Source of the DNA: Zymogenus sp964542895
Lineage (GTDB): Bacteria; Desulfobacterota; Zymogenia; Zymogenales; Zymogenaceae
DNA: 64,000 nucleotides
NCBI GenBank assembly: GCA_964542895.1
Contig: CAZIWT010000002.1
Location: forward strand, 1 to 64,000
Reading direction: 5' to 3'
Within the stretch, counting starts at the first letter, position 1, and each line of letters begins with the position of its first letter. The translations under genes were made by a program, and so were the position numbers. The notes under the pieces were generated by a model. The model ran no database searches, was not told the DNA's origin, and worked only from the letters and a program-made list of their open reading frames with translations. Below, one piece after another: positions 25,774-35,180 of this stretch.

Positions 25774-28572
25774 ATGATGGACTACAAAGAGACCTTGAAC
25801 CTTCCCAAAACCGATTTCCCGATGAAGGCCAACCTCCCGAAGCGGGAGCCGGAGCTTCTGAAGCATTGGGACTCAATAAAAATGTACGACCTGATTAAGG
25901 ATGCTTCCAAGGGGAGGGAGAAGTACATCCTGCACGACGGCCCCCCCTACGCCAACGGCAACATCCACCTGGGAACCGCTCTGAACAAGGTCTTGAAGGA
26001 CATCATCGTAAAGTCGAGATTCATGATGGGATACGACAGCTACTACGTTCCCGGCTGGGACTGCCACGGCCTTCCCATCGAGCATCAGGTGGACAAGGAG
26101 CTCGGCGAGAAGAAGCTCACCATGACCAAGAGCGAGATCAGAAAGCGCTGCCGCGGCTTCGCCGAAAAATATATCGATATCCAGAGAAACGAGTTCAAGC
26201 GCCTCGGGATCTTCGGCGAGTGGGACGATCCTTACCTGACGATGAACTACGGATACGAGGCAACGATCGTAAGGGAGTTCGGGAAGTTCGCCCTCTCGGG
26301 AGCCCTATATCGGGGGGAAAAGCCGGTATACTGGTGCGCCTCCTGCGTGACGGCGCTCGCCGAGGCGGAGGTGGAGTATCTGGACCACACCTCCTCCTCT
26401 ATTTACGTCAAGTTCCCGATGATAGACGACCTCGCGAATGACTTTCCGGAGCTTAAGGGAAAGGATGTATCGGTAATAATCTGGACCACAACCCCCTGGA
26501 CGATTCCGTCCAACCTCGCCATAGCCTTTCACCCGGACTTCGAGTACGTGGCGGCAGAGGTCAAAGGGGGCGAGGTCTTCATTTTAGCGGAGGAGCTTGC
26601 CGACATCGTCCTGAGCTCGTTTAAGATGGGAGACTACAAGGTCTTGGCCAAGTTTCCGGGAAGGGCCCTCGAGGGGAAAAAGGCGAAACACCCCCTCTAC
26701 GACAGGGAGTCGGTCTTGATCCTTGCGGATTACGTTACGCTGGACGCCGGAACCGGGGCCGTCCACACCGCCCCGGGCCACGGTCAGGACGACTACTTCT
26801 CCGGCCAGAGATACGGACTGGATATCTACGCACCGGTGGACGACCTGGGGAAGTTCACCGACGACGTTAAATACTTCGCCGGGAAATTCGTTTTCGACGC
26901 CAACGAGGACGTGAACAAAAAGCTCGCAGAGGCAGGGGCGCTCTTAAAGGAGGATGAGTTTGAGCACCAGTATCCCCACTGCTGGCGATGCAAACAGCCC
27001 ATCATCTTTCGCTCCACGCCCCAGTGGTTCATCTCAATGGAGGAGAACGGTCTCAGGAAAAAGGCGCTCGAGGAGATAGACAAGGTCCGCTGGATCCCGA
27101 AGTGGGGCAGGGAGAGGATATACGGAATGATCGAAAACCGTCCCGACTGGTGCATATCCAGGCAACGATCCTGGGGGGTTCCCATTACCGTCTTTTTCTG
27201 TGTCAAGTGCGGGACGGAGCTGATAGACAAGGCATCCCTTGAAAGGGTCGTCGATCTCGTCGAAAAGGACGGCGCCGACGTATGGTTCGAGAAGGAGGTG
27301 GGCGAGCTCGTCGCCCCCGGCACGAAATGTAAAAATTGCGGAGGTAGCGAGTTCGAAAAGGAGGAGGATATCTTGGACGTCTGGTTCGACTCCGGGACGA
27401 GCTACGCCGCCGTGTGCGAGAAGAGGCCGGGGCTCAAGGAAGTGGCCGATATGTACCTCGAGGGTAGCGACCAGCACCGGGGGTGGTTTCACTCCTCGCT
27501 CCTGGCCTCCGTCGGGACGAGGGGGAGGGCGCCCTATCGGGAGGTCTTGACCCACGGCTTTCTGGTCGCGGGCGACGGCAGGAAGATGAGCAAATCTCTG
27601 GGCAACGTAATGGTCCCCGACGAGGTCATAGAGAAATACGGTGCCGAGGTCTTGAGGCTCTGGGTGAGCGCTGAGGACTACAGGGACGACATCCGCGTCT
27701 CCTGGGAGATACTGGACAGACAGTCGGAGGCGTACCGGAGGATAAGGAACACCTCGAGGTTTATCCTGGGCAACCTCTTCGATTTCGATCCGAATGCGGA
27801 TATGGTCAAAAGTGACGAGTATACGGGCCTCGACCGCTATCTCCTCATCAAGTATAACAGGCTTATAAAAAGGGTCTTAAAGGCGTACGAAGAATTCGAG
27901 TTTCACACCATCTATCACACGATCCACAACTTCTGCGCCGTCAACCTCAGCGCCTTTTACCTCGATATCCTGAAGGATAGGCTCTACACCAGCGCCGCCG
28001 ACTCGAAAGCGAGGAAGGCCGCCCAGAGCGCCATGTATACGATTCTCCACGGGCTTGTCAGGCTGATGGTCCCCATCCTCGTGTTTACGGCGGAGGAGAT
28101 ATGGGGGGATATCCCCGGAAATGAGAAGGCGGGCAGCGTCCATGTTGCCTCATTTCCCGAGGCGGACGACTCCTTTGCCGACGACGAGCTGGAGAGGGCG
28201 TGGGACGGGATCCTCGAGATCAGGGGAGTCGTCACAAAGGCGTTGGAGGAGGCGAGACGTAAAAAGACGATCGGACACTCCCTTGACGCCCTCGTGACGA
28301 TCTCCACCAAGGGCAAGAAGCTGGAGCTTTTGAGGGCGAATTCCGACAGCCTGAGGGATACCTTTATAGTTTCAAAGGTGGAAGTGGTCAACACGCCCCT
28401 TGAAGATCCCTTCGAGACAGAGGAGGTCCCGGATCTCTTCATATCGGTTCAAAAGGCCCCCGGGGGAAAATGTCCCCGCTGCTGGAACTACACGGAGGAT
28501 ATCGGATCGGACAATGAGCATCCGGAAGTCTGTTTGCGCTGTGCCGGGAACCTGAAGGAAGGGGGGAGTTGA
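25774..28572 (+). CDS. ileS: Isoleucyl-tRNA synthetase
   Basis: A 932-residue class I synthetase. The HIGH-type motif is GNIHLGTA near residue 67, the KMSKS motif is GRKMSKSLGN, and the editing domain includes TTTPWTIPSNLA. A C-terminal zinc finger (CPRCWNYTED...CLRCAGNL) is complete. An internal CxxC pair (CVKCGT and CKNCGG) resembles the zinc insert of some bacterial and archaeal enzymes. It heads a run with lspA (stop and start overlap by one base) and lgt, a common bacterial order. Confidence 0.97.
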   Translation: MMDYKETLNLPKTDFPMKANLPKREPELLKHWDSIKMYDLIKDASKGREKYILHDGPPYANGNIHLGTALNKVLKDIIVKSRFMMGYDSYYVPGWDCHGLPIEHQVDKELGEKKLTMTKSEIRKRCRGFAEKYIDIQRNEFKRLGIFGEWDDPYLTMNYGYEATIVREFGKFALSGALYRGEKPVYWCASCVTALAEAEVEYLDHTSSSIYVKFPMIDDLANDFPELKGKDVSVIIWTTTPWTIPSNLAIAFHPDFEYVAAEVKGGEVFILAEELADIVLSSFKMGDYKVLAKFPGRALEGKKAKHPLYDRESVLILADYVTLDAGTGAVHTAPGHGQDDYFSGQRYGLDIYAPVDDLGKFTDDVKYFAGKFVFDANEDVNKKLAEAGALLKEDEFEHQYPHCWRCKQPIIFRSTPQWFISMEENGLRKKALEEIDKVRWIPKWGRERIYGMIENRPDWCISRQRSWGVPITVFFCVKCGTELIDKASLERVVDLVEKDGADVWFEKEVGELVAPGTKCKNCGGSEFEKEEDILDVWFDSGTSYAAVCEKRPGLKEVADMYLEGSDQHRGWFHSSLLASVGTRGRAPYREVLTHGFLVAGDGRKMSKSLGNVMVPDEVIEKYGAEVLRLWVSAEDYRDDIRVSWEILDRQSEAYRRIRNTSRFILGNLFDFDPNADMVKSDEYTGLDRYLLIKYNRLIKRVLKAYEEFEFHTIYHTIHNFCAVNLSAFYLDILKDRLYTSAADSKARKAAQSAMYTILHGLVRLMVPILVFTAEEIWGDIPGNEKAGSVHVASFPEADDSFADDELERAWDGILEIRGVVTKALEEARRKKTIGHSLDALVTISTKGKKLELLRANSDSLRDTFIVSKVEVVNTPLEDPFETEEVPDLFISVQKAPGGKCPRCWNYTEDIGSDNEHPEVCLRCAGNLKEGGS

Positions 28573-29123
28573 TGAAGGCCTCTAAAAAAATAGATGTCGT
28601 AAAATATATAATCCTTTCCGGTATAACGGCTTTTGTTACCGTGGTCGATCAGGTGACGAAGTTCTACATAAGCATTAGCTTCAGGTTGGAGGAGATGCTT
28701 ACTGTAATTCCCAACTTCCTCGATATCCACTACATAATTAACACGGGCGCCGCCTTCGGAATCATGTCCCGTCTTCCCGATGGAATGAAGATCCCGTTTT
28801 TAGTAAGTGTCTCGATAATGGCGATGCTTCTTATCCTTTATCTCATTATAAAGGCGAAAGGGGATAATAAACTATATATCATCTCCCTTTCACTGGTCTT
28901 TGCCGGTGCCGTCGGGAACCTGGTAGACAGGATCATGCTCGGCGGGGTCAGGGACTTCATCAGTATGCACATCTACAGGCTCCACTGGCCGGTGTTCAAC
29001 GTTGCCGACTCCGCCATAACGGTGGGAATCGTCTTTTTGGCCTACGAGCTCATCATAGCGGAGCCGAAACGGGAGAAGGAGGCCAAGAAGATATCGACAA
29101 AAGAAACGGCAGCGGGGAGTTAG
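28572..29123 (+). CDS. lspA: Lipoprotein signal peptidase II
   Basis: A 183-residue inner-membrane aspartic peptidase that cleaves prolipoprotein signals before the lipidated Cys. Four membrane helices are visible. The catalytic Asp pair lies in GNLVDRIMLGGVRDFI and VFNVADSAITVG, and NTGAAFGI is the usual conserved loop. The ATG overlaps the ileS stop by one base. With lgt 12 bases downstream, two of the three lipoprotein-maturation steps are encoded together, which fits the many lipoproteins in the window. Confidence 0.96.
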   Translation: MKASKKIDVVKYIILSGITAFVTVVDQVTKFYISISFRLEEMLTVIPNFLDIHYIINTGAAFGIMSRLPDGMKIPFLVSVSIMAMLLILYLIIKAKGDNKLYIISLSLVFAGAVGNLVDRIMLGGVRDFISMHIYRLHWPVFNVADSAITVGIVFLAYELIIAEPKREKEAKKISTKETAAGS

Positions 29124-29135
29124 GAAAACACCAAT

Positions 29136-29909
29136 ATGCATCCTTACCTTCTCAAAATCGGGCATTTTACCTTATACACCTACGGTTTTTTTATCGCCCT
29201 GGCGTTTGTGCTGGGATTTGGTCTTTACCTCTACGAGGTGAAAAGACGCGGCCTGGATTTCGATACCGGCGTTGACATCGGCTTCTGGGCGTTGCTCTCC
29301 GCAATTTTGGGATCGAGGTTGATCTACGTCGCCGTTAATTACGACTACTACATCGCTCATCCCCTGAGGGGACTGATGATATGGGAGGGGGGGCTGGTGT
29401 GGTACGGCGCCTTCTTGGGGGGACTTATAGCCACGGTTTGGTATTTAAGGGCCAAAAAGCTCGACTGGTGGCTCTGGGCGGATATGGGGGCCGCCCCCCT
29501 GGCGCTGGCCCAGGCCGTCGGCCGGGTGGGGTGTCTTATGGCGGGCTGCTGCTACGGCAAGGAGACCGATCTCCCCTGGGGGATCGTTTTTACAAAATCC
29601 ACCATCGCCCCCAACGGGGTCGCGCTCCATCCCACTCAGATTTATCATATGCTCTTCAACTTCGCGATCTTCCTCTTTCTATTCTTCAGAAGAGAGAGGG
29701 CGGCCTTTAAGGGGGAGCTTGTATTTCTATACGTCATCCTTTACGGGTCGACAAGGAGTATCGTGGAGATTTTCCGCGGCGATCCGAGGGGATTTGTCCT
29801 TGACGGGATGCTCTCCACATCCCAGCTGATAGGCCTCGTCACGGTTGCCGCCGCCGTTCCCCTCTACTTTTACTTCAAGGCCAAAAACGCGGCCGGGGGA
29901 GGAAAATAA
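29136..29909 (+). CDS. lgt: Prolipoprotein diacylglyceryl transferase
   Basis: A 257-residue integral membrane enzyme that transfers diacylglycerol from phosphatidylglycerol to the lipobox Cys. The family signature is present: GGLVWYGAFLGG, then GRVGCLMAGCCYGKETDLPWG and HPTQIYHML. RSIVEIFRGDPRG corresponds to the conserved R-E-FR-D region. Seven membrane segments fit the length. It follows lspA closely. Confidence 0.96.
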   Translation: MHPYLLKIGHFTLYTYGFFIALAFVLGFGLYLYEVKRRGLDFDTGVDIGFWALLSAILGSRLIYVAVNYDYYIAHPLRGLMIWEGGLVWYGAFLGGLIATVWYLRAKKLDWWLWADMGAAPLALAQAVGRVGCLMAGCCYGKETDLPWGIVFTKSTIAPNGVALHPTQIYHMLFNFAIFLFLFFRRERAAFKGELVFLYVILYGSTRSIVEIFRGDPRGFVLDGMLSTSQLIGLVTVAAAVPLYFYFKAKNAAGGGK

Positions 29910-29957
29910 GGGGTAATCGGCGGGTTGAGTAAAACGGAAAAAGAAAGGAAAAAGATA

Positions 29958-30497
29958 ATGGGAAAAAATAATAAAGGGGAGGGAAAGATAGACTTCATCT
30001 TCCCTGACTATCGTATTTGGGAGGATATCCCGTTTGGATTCTGGTACGTGGGTTTCTTTGCCATGACGCTGGCGTTTTTCAACCTGTCGATCAACTTCTT
30101 CTCCCACTTCGCCTTGCTCCTGGGCTGGTTGACCGATACCATGAGGGATTTCCCAAGAGAGCCCGGCGGACTGGACCTCGCCCTCTCGGGCGTTTTCGCC
30201 CTCTACTACCTCGTCAGCGCGCCCATCTTCTTCTATCTGGCCTGTCTGTACTGGAACTTCCGTGAAGGCGCGAAGAAGCGCCTCAAGATACTATTTATAG
30301 TCGACGCCGCCGCCTTTGTCGTCTATAACATCGCAAACTTGGGCGGGGCATATCTCTACGAGAATCCTTACCTCAAGCTCAAGGCCCCGATATATATCAT
30401 CCTAGTTGTCGCCGCCCTCTACTTTGTCTCCACGAACGTGGAGGAGGACGCCGGGTCGGCAATGAAAAAGTTGGGGGGGGAGGAGGCCAAGGCCTGA
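29958..30497 (+). CDS. Four-helix membrane protein of unknown function
   Basis: A 179-residue predicted inner-membrane protein with about four hydrophobic segments (FWYVGFFAMTLAFFNLSI, FALYYLVSAPIFFYLACL, ILFIVDAAAFVVYNI, IYIILVVAALYFV). I start at the ATG at 29958, preceded by AAAGGAAAAAG; a TTG at 29925 would extend it. It follows lgt by 48 bases on the same strand and precedes a terminator. No family is recognised. Confidence 0.7.
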   Translation: MGKNNKGEGKIDFIFPDYRIWEDIPFGFWYVGFFAMTLAFFNLSINFFSHFALLLGWLTDTMRDFPREPGGLDLALSGVFALYYLVSAPIFFYLACLYWNFREGAKKRLKILFIVDAAAFVVYNIANLGGAYLYENPYLKLKAPIYIILVVAALYFVSTNVEEDAGSAMKKLGGEEAKA

Positions 30498-30700
30498 TTT
30501 TTCCTGTCTTTGCTCTGGGGGTTTAATCGTCCCTCTCTATTTCTACATTGGTATTGTCACGGGGGGGAGGGGGGTAAAGGGGGGGCAAAAAGTACCGGTC
30601 ATCTTGCCTTGTAAAGAGCGTCTGTTATCGTTCGGGGGTTGTTGCCTAAATCCCTTTCAATAGTGCAAAGGCAAGGGCATAAACCACAGTCTTCAAACAA
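30498..30700. other. Intergenic region with G-rich tract
   Basis: Runs of G near 30560-30590 repeat the purine-rich pattern seen after other genes. No gene is supported here. Confidence 0.45.
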
Positions 30701-30736
30701 AAAAGGCCGGGGATAATTTCTCCGGCCCTTTTTTAT
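30700..30736. terminator. Bidirectional Rho-independent terminator
   Basis: A 9-bp stem (GGCCGGGGA / TCTCCGGCC with one G-T pair) has an A-run on the left and CTTTTTT on the right. It ends the ileS-lspA-lgt run on the plus strand and can also stop minus-strand transcription of the ferredoxin gene. Confidence 0.75.
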
Positions 30737-30885
30737 GAAAAGACTTTTTGCAAAGTCGGTTCAGATAACCGCTTCCTCTACTTTTACCCACCTATCCCCG
30801 AGTCCCCGCTGACGTATATAAATATCGAAACCAAGGCCCTAAAAAGCAGGGTTTCGGACAAGCTCAACTCAAGATTCAACAGGCC

Positions 30886-31884
30886 CTACGCCGGGATCGA
30901 CTCCATCTCCCGCGTTTCGTAAAGCGTAATCGCCTCTGAGGGACACACAGCAACGCAGAGCCCGCATCCCATGCAATTATCGGGATCGACAACGGCGGTC
31001 AGGTCGTCGGTCATAGAAAGTGCTCCGAAGAAGCACCTCTCGATACAGGACTCGCAGCCGGTGCAGAGGTCGGCGTCGATTTTTGCGGCGAACCTGCTGG
31101 GGGAGACCGTCTTTACACCCTCGTTGATGAAGACCGGCAGTACCTGGCAGCAGTCGCTGCAGCAATTGCAGATAAAGTTCTGCTTCGACTTGCTGTTCAT
31201 GATTACGTGAACGAGCCCTTCGTCGTCCGCCTTTCTCACTATCGCCTTCGCCTCGTCCCTGGTAAGCTCCCTTCCGGTTCCCCTCTCGATGGAATAGTCG
31301 GCGGACTTGTCCACCTGGAGGCAGACCTCAAGAGACTTCCCGCATTTGCCGTCTATCGTCCTGCAGGTGCAGTTGGTCACGGCAAACCTCCTGGCGTTAT
31401 TCAGGATCGTCATGACGTCGTCGATCGCCTCTATCTTCGATTCCGGGGTGATCGTCTCCCCGATAGGGACTATGCGGGTGAAGGGGTCTTTTATCACCTG
31501 CTCGACTATCTTAGCGTAGGCGGGCCACTCCTCGTTCATATATTTCAGCCACAGGTCGTGGTACGCCTTGGGGGCCTCCGGCCAGAGGATCGTGGCGTCG
31601 TGGAACTGGACGAGATCGCGGCACATCCTGTAGATCGTGCCGGTCTCCTTTTTCGACTTGAACATGAGGCCCTTGTGAAAGAGCTCGTCAAGCATCTTCT
31701 GGGTCGTTTCCTTATCCTTTCCAATCTTCTCGGCGAGCTCGTCGACCGTCCCGGGGGTCGCCATCATCAGGTTCGCCTCATCTTTATCTGCGATGAACTC
31801 GAAGAGCTGGGGAATTATCTTCGATCCGGAGGTCATTATCCTGTCGGACATCTGTTCGTAGATACTCTTTTCTTCACTCATTTT
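30886..31884 (-). CDS. Ferredoxin-type 4Fe-4S protein with N-terminal winged-helix-like region
   Basis: A 332-residue soluble protein. Residues about 10-90 look like a DNA-binding-type winged helix (ATPGTVDELAEKIGKDKETTQKMLDELFHKGL). The middle has Cys clusters (TNCTCRTIDGKCGKSLEVCL and FICNCCSDCCQVL). The C-terminus has two classic 4Fe-4S motifs (CTGCESCIERC and CMGCGLCVAVCP). This arrangement occurs in anaerobe redox proteins annotated as 4Fe-4S dicluster or ferredoxin proteins. I start at the ATG at 31884, which has GGAG upstream; 29 more codons are open. Likely electron transfer or redox sensing. Confidence 0.82.
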   Translation of the reverse strand, partial: KMSEEKSIYEQMSDRIMTSGSKIIPQLFEFIADKDEANLMMATPGTVDELAEKIGKDKETTQKMLDELFHKGLMFKSKKETGTIYRMCRDLVQFHDATILWPEAPKAYHDLWLKYMNEEWPAYAKIVEQVIKDPFTRIVPIGETITPESKIEAIDDVMTILNNARRFAVTNCTCRTIDGKCGKSLEVCLQVDKSADYSIERGTGRELTRDEAKAIVRKADDEGLVHVIMNSKSKQNFICNCCSDCCQVLPVFINEGVKTVSPSRFAAKIDADLCTGCESCIERCFFGALSMTDDLTAVVDPDNCMGCGLCVAVCPSEAITLYETREMESIPA

Positions 31885-31928
31885 TTTGCTCCGTAAATTT
31901 TGGGAAGAGGTATTGCATCGGTTACTGT

Positions 31929-31958
31929 ATTGTATTGCTCTTTGCTTGTTATTGACAA
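31929..31958 (-). promoter_or_regulatory. Sigma-70 promoter of the ferredoxin gene
   Basis: Minus-strand TTGTCA (31958-31953), 18-base spacer, TACAAT (31934-31929), about 45 bases before the chosen ATG. This position supports the shorter start. Confidence 0.5.
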
Positions 31959-32069
31959 AAGCATGTAACAATTATGCCGTCTAATAGTAGCACCGCGGGC
32001 TCTTTCTTGTCAAGGGGATAAGGGGGGCGAGGGGTTCGTCGGTGAAAATCGGCCGTCTTTCAGAGAATA

Positions 32070-32101
32070 AAAAAGGGGGGAAAGTTCTTCCCCCCCTTTT
32101 T
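32070..32101. terminator. Rho-independent terminator after hppA
   Basis: AAAAAGGGGGGAA / TTCCCCCCCTTTTT with an AGTTC loop. The arms have A and T runs on both sides, so it can work in both directions. It lies 20 bases past the hppA stop. Confidence 0.75.
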
Positions 32102-32120
32102 CAACAGCTTGGCTCAAGTC

Positions 32121-34211
32121 CTAAAAGAACTTCTGCAGAATCCCGTCGCCGAACAGCATGAGTGCCGGTGCAATGACGAGGGAGACTACGCTCATGAGCT
32201 TGATCAGGATGTTCATCGACGGTCCCGATGTATCCTTGAAGGGATCGCCTACGGTATCGCCGACGACGGCGGCCTTATGGGCGTCTGAGCCCTTGCCGCC
32301 GTGATGTCCCTGTTCTATATACTTTTTACCGTTATCCCAGATGGCCCCACCGTTGGACATAAACAGCGCCATCAGGACTCCCGTGGCGGTCGCCCCGGCG
32401 AGCATTCCACCGAGGGCCTCTTTGCCGAGCAAAAATCCCACGAGGGGCGGCATGATTACCGCCGCAAGCCCGGGGACGATCATGTATCTGAGCGATGCCT
32501 TCGTGGCGATGTCCACGCAGCGAGCGGGGTCCGGCTTCCCCTTTCCCTCCATGATCCCAGGTATCTCCCGAAACTGGCGTCTGATCTCTTCGACCATGCT
32601 CATGGCCGCCTTTCCGACGGCGGTCATGGTTCTGGAGCCGAGGAAGAAGGGTATAGACGCCCCGATCAATATCCCGACTACAACGAGCGGCTCAATCAGG
32701 TCTATTACCTCAATGTTCGCCGTCTGGGTGTAGGCGGTAAAGAGGGCAAGCGCCGTCAGGGCGGCCGAGCCGATGGCAAAGCCCTTGCCGAGGGCCGCGG
32801 TGGTGTTACCCAATGCATCAAGGCTGTCGGTAATCTCCCGGACATCCTCTCCGAGGCCCGCCATCTCGGTGATTCCGCCGGCGTTGTCGGCGGCGGGGCC
32901 GTAGGCGTCAACGCTCATCGTAATTCCCACCGTTCCCAGCATACCAACGGCCGCGATGCCGATTCCGTATATGCCGGCAAACTTGTACGAGAAGAGTGTT
33001 GCGACGACGATGATCAGGATTGGAATGATGGTAGACTCCATCCCGAGGGCCAGGCCCGTGATGATGTTTGTCGCCGGCCCCGTCTCGGAGGCCTCCGCAA
33101 CCCGGATCACCGGGACGTTCTTCGTAAACCATGTGTTTTCCGACGTGTACCACTCCGTAACGAGCCCGATCAGGATGCCCGCCAAGGTTCCCGAGAGAAT
33201 CGCGATAAAGGCGCCGTTGCTTCCGAAGGCGTTGGCGATGAAATAATTACCCACGAGGAAGATCCCTGCGGCGAGGAACGTCGAATATCTCAGGGTTTCG
33301 GCCGGGCCGATTTTCCTGAATATCTTGACGGACCATATCCCTATCAGGGAGCAGATGAGGCCGAACGCCACCACCACCAACGGGAGCGCCATCAGACCCT
33401 GTTTAAGACCTGCAGCGGTTTCATCGCTTATGTCGATGCCGACGTTTATGACGCTATTGAGGGTGGCGATGGAGGCGGTGGCGCCTATCGCGATGGTGGC
33501 GATTATCGCCCCCACGTAGGACTCGAAGATATCGGCGCCCATTCCGGCTATGTCTCCCACGTTGTCGCCCACGTTGTCCGCAATGACTCCGGGGTTCCTC
33601 GGGTCGTCCTCGGGGATTCCGGCCTCAACCTTTCCCACGAGGTCCGCTCCCACGTCCGCGCTCTTTGTGTAGATTCCGCCGCCGACCCTCGCGAAGAGGG
33701 CTATGGAGCTGGCGCCCATGGCGAAACCGTTGATGTACTTGGCGGTCTCGGGGTCGCCGAAGACTATAAAGAAGATCCCCACGCCCACAAGCCCGAGGCT
33801 TGCGACCGAGAGTCCCATAACCACGCCGCCCATAAACGAGACGGTGAGGGCCTTTTCAAGGCCGCTTGTTGCCGCCGCCTGAGATGTCCTGACGTTTGCC
33901 CTCGTGGCGGCCTTCATGCCGAAAAAGCCGGCGAACATCGATGACAGGGCGCCGGAGATATAGGCTACGGTGGTCATCCAGCTTTTATCGACAAAGAGAC
34001 CCAATAAAACTGCAACGGCAGCGAGAAATATAAGGAGTATCGAATACTCTCTCTTCAAAAACACCATTGCCCCGTCGTGTATCTGCTGGGCAATGTCCCG
34101 CATCAACTCGGTGCCGTCGTCCTGCCTCTTGACGAACATGTAGATGAACAGTGCCGTCAAAAGCCCCAAGAGGCCGATTATCGGCGCAAGGTACGCCAAC
34201 TTGTAAATCAT
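32121..34211 (-). CDS. hppA: Membrane-bound ion-translocating pyrophosphatase
   Basis: A 696-residue inner-membrane pump of about 16 helices that couples PPi hydrolysis to H+ or Na+ export. Substrate motifs are intact: GGIYTKSADVGADLVGKVE, the DDPRNPGVIADNVGDNVGD run and the late KAAVVGDTVGDPFKDT. GNTTAALGKG carries Ala where K+-independent enzymes carry Lys, so it belongs to the K+-dependent type; these include both H+ and Na+ pumps. The ATG at 34211 follows TTGGAGG by five bases. It is downstream of pth, 56 bases away. It should save energy in an ATP-limited anaerobe. Confidence 0.96.
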   Translation of the reverse strand: MIYKLAYLAPIIGLLGLLTALFIYMFVKRQDDGTELMRDIAQQIHDGAMVFLKREYSILLIFLAAVAVLLGLFVDKSWMTTVAYISGALSSMFAGFFGMKAATRANVRTSQAAATSGLEKALTVSFMGGVVMGLSVASLGLVGVGIFFIVFGDPETAKYINGFAMGASSIALFARVGGGIYTKSADVGADLVGKVEAGIPEDDPRNPGVIADNVGDNVGDIAGMGADIFESYVGAIIATIAIGATASIATLNSVINVGIDISDETAAGLKQGLMALPLVVVAFGLICSLIGIWSVKIFRKIGPAETLRYSTFLAAGIFLVGNYFIANAFGSNGAFIAILSGTLAGILIGLVTEWYTSENTWFTKNVPVIRVAEASETGPATNIITGLALGMESTIIPILIIVVATLFSYKFAGIYGIGIAAVGMLGTVGITMSVDAYGPAADNAGGITEMAGLGEDVREITDSLDALGNTTAALGKGFAIGSAALTALALFTAYTQTANIEVIDLIEPLVVVGILIGASIPFFLGSRTMTAVGKAAMSMVEEIRRQFREIPGIMEGKGKPDPARCVDIATKASLRYMIVPGLAAVIMPPLVGFLLGKEALGGMLAGATATGVLMALFMSNGGAIWDNGKKYIEQGHHGGKGSDAHKAAVVGDTVGDPFKDTSGPSMNILIKLMSVVSLVIAPALMLFGDGILQKFF

Positions 34212-34267
34212 GCTTTCCTCCAAAAAATAGACTGTAGCAATGTGGACTGCCGTTTTAGAGTTTCGAA

Positions 34268-34882
34268 CTACTCGTTAAACCTGTTCATGGCAATGTCCAC
34301 TCCGTCGTGTAGAATCGAAAAGAGGGATTCTTTCGCCCTCTCTATTATTTCTTCAAGTTGAAGGCTCTCGCTTGATGAGAACCGGCTCAATACGAAGTCG
34401 GCGGGGTCCTCATTCTCACCCCTTCCCACTCCAATCCTGAGCCTGATGAAATCCGATTTGTTAAGCTCTTCTATTATAGATTTCATTCCCCTGTGTCCGC
34501 CGGAGCCCCCCCGGGGGCGAATCCTGATCCTCCCGAAGTCAAGGTCGATATCATCGGTAACGACGATGATATCCTCCGGCGAGAGGCGGTAGAAGTCCAA
34601 GACGGCCGACACACAATAACCGGATCGGTTCATGTAAGTCTGTGGGAGAACCAAAAGCAGTGTCTCGTCTCCCATTCCCCCCCTCACACCCCCGTCTCCA
34701 TTATCCCTCTTTTCCCTTTCTATCCCCCCAATTTTGCCCGTCCCGATCTTCGCGTTGAACTTACTTTTTTTTATGGATATCCCCATCTCTTCCCCGAGGG
34801 AAGAGACGACCATAAATCCGACGTTGTGTCTGGTTTTGCTATATTTTCTGCCCGGGTTTCCAAGCCCGAAGATGGCCTTCAT
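34268..34882 (-). CDS. pth: Peptidyl-tRNA hydrolase with a Gly-rich insert
   Basis: A 204-residue enzyme that releases peptides from stalled peptidyl-tRNA. Hallmarks are FGLGNPGRKYSKTRHNVGF with the catalytic His, LVLPQTYMNRSG, and DDIDLDFGRIRIRPRGGSGGHRGMKSI. Between KIGTGK and ETLLLVLP about 20 residues rich in Gly, Arg and Glu (GGIEREKRDNGDGGVRGGMG) replace the short loop of typical Pth. They are encoded by a purine-rich G tract like those found between genes. rplY lies upstream, as is usual. Confidence 0.94.
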   Translation of the reverse strand: MKAIFGLGNPGRKYSKTRHNVGFMVVSSLGEEMGISIKKSKFNAKIGTGKIGGIEREKRDNGDGGVRGGMGDETLLLVLPQTYMNRSGYCVSAVLDFYRLSPEDIIVVTDDIDLDFGRIRIRPRGGSGGHRGMKSIIEELNKSDFIRLRIGVGRGENEDPADFVLSRFSSSESLQLEEIIERAKESLFSILHDGVDIAMNRFNE

Positions 34883-35180
34883 ATCTTAAAAAAGCGTAAA
34901 AAACGCGTAAAAGCGCGTAAAAGTGACCCACGTTTTGGGTTTAATCGCCTAAATCAGAGATTGAATCACAGCATCTTTAAAAGCCGTGAAATCCGATCGA
35001 CACCCTTTTTTGTCCGTCCCTGATCTCAAAATAGCTTAAGCCTCGAGCTTCATCACCTCGAGTTAGAAATTCCCCTCCCCGTTCCTGTTTGCACAAAGAA
35101 GTAGATGACCGTGTTCTTTTGGCAGTGGGAAAATTATCGGGTCGAAACTCCCATTTTGATATTGATAGGGATTTGAATGT
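34883..35180. other. Intergenic region between rplY and pth
   Basis: About 300 bases. Near 34888-34925 short units of the type CGTAAAA recur. CCTCGAG occurs twice near 35041 and 35056. No gene or clear terminator is seen. Confidence 0.45.

Noticed and set aside
32301..33944. Long open frame (547 codons) on the plus strand
   Set aside because: It is antisense to hppA, has low-complexity composition (Gly, Asp, His, Arg rich) and matches no family; it is a by-product of the GC-biased third positions of hppA.
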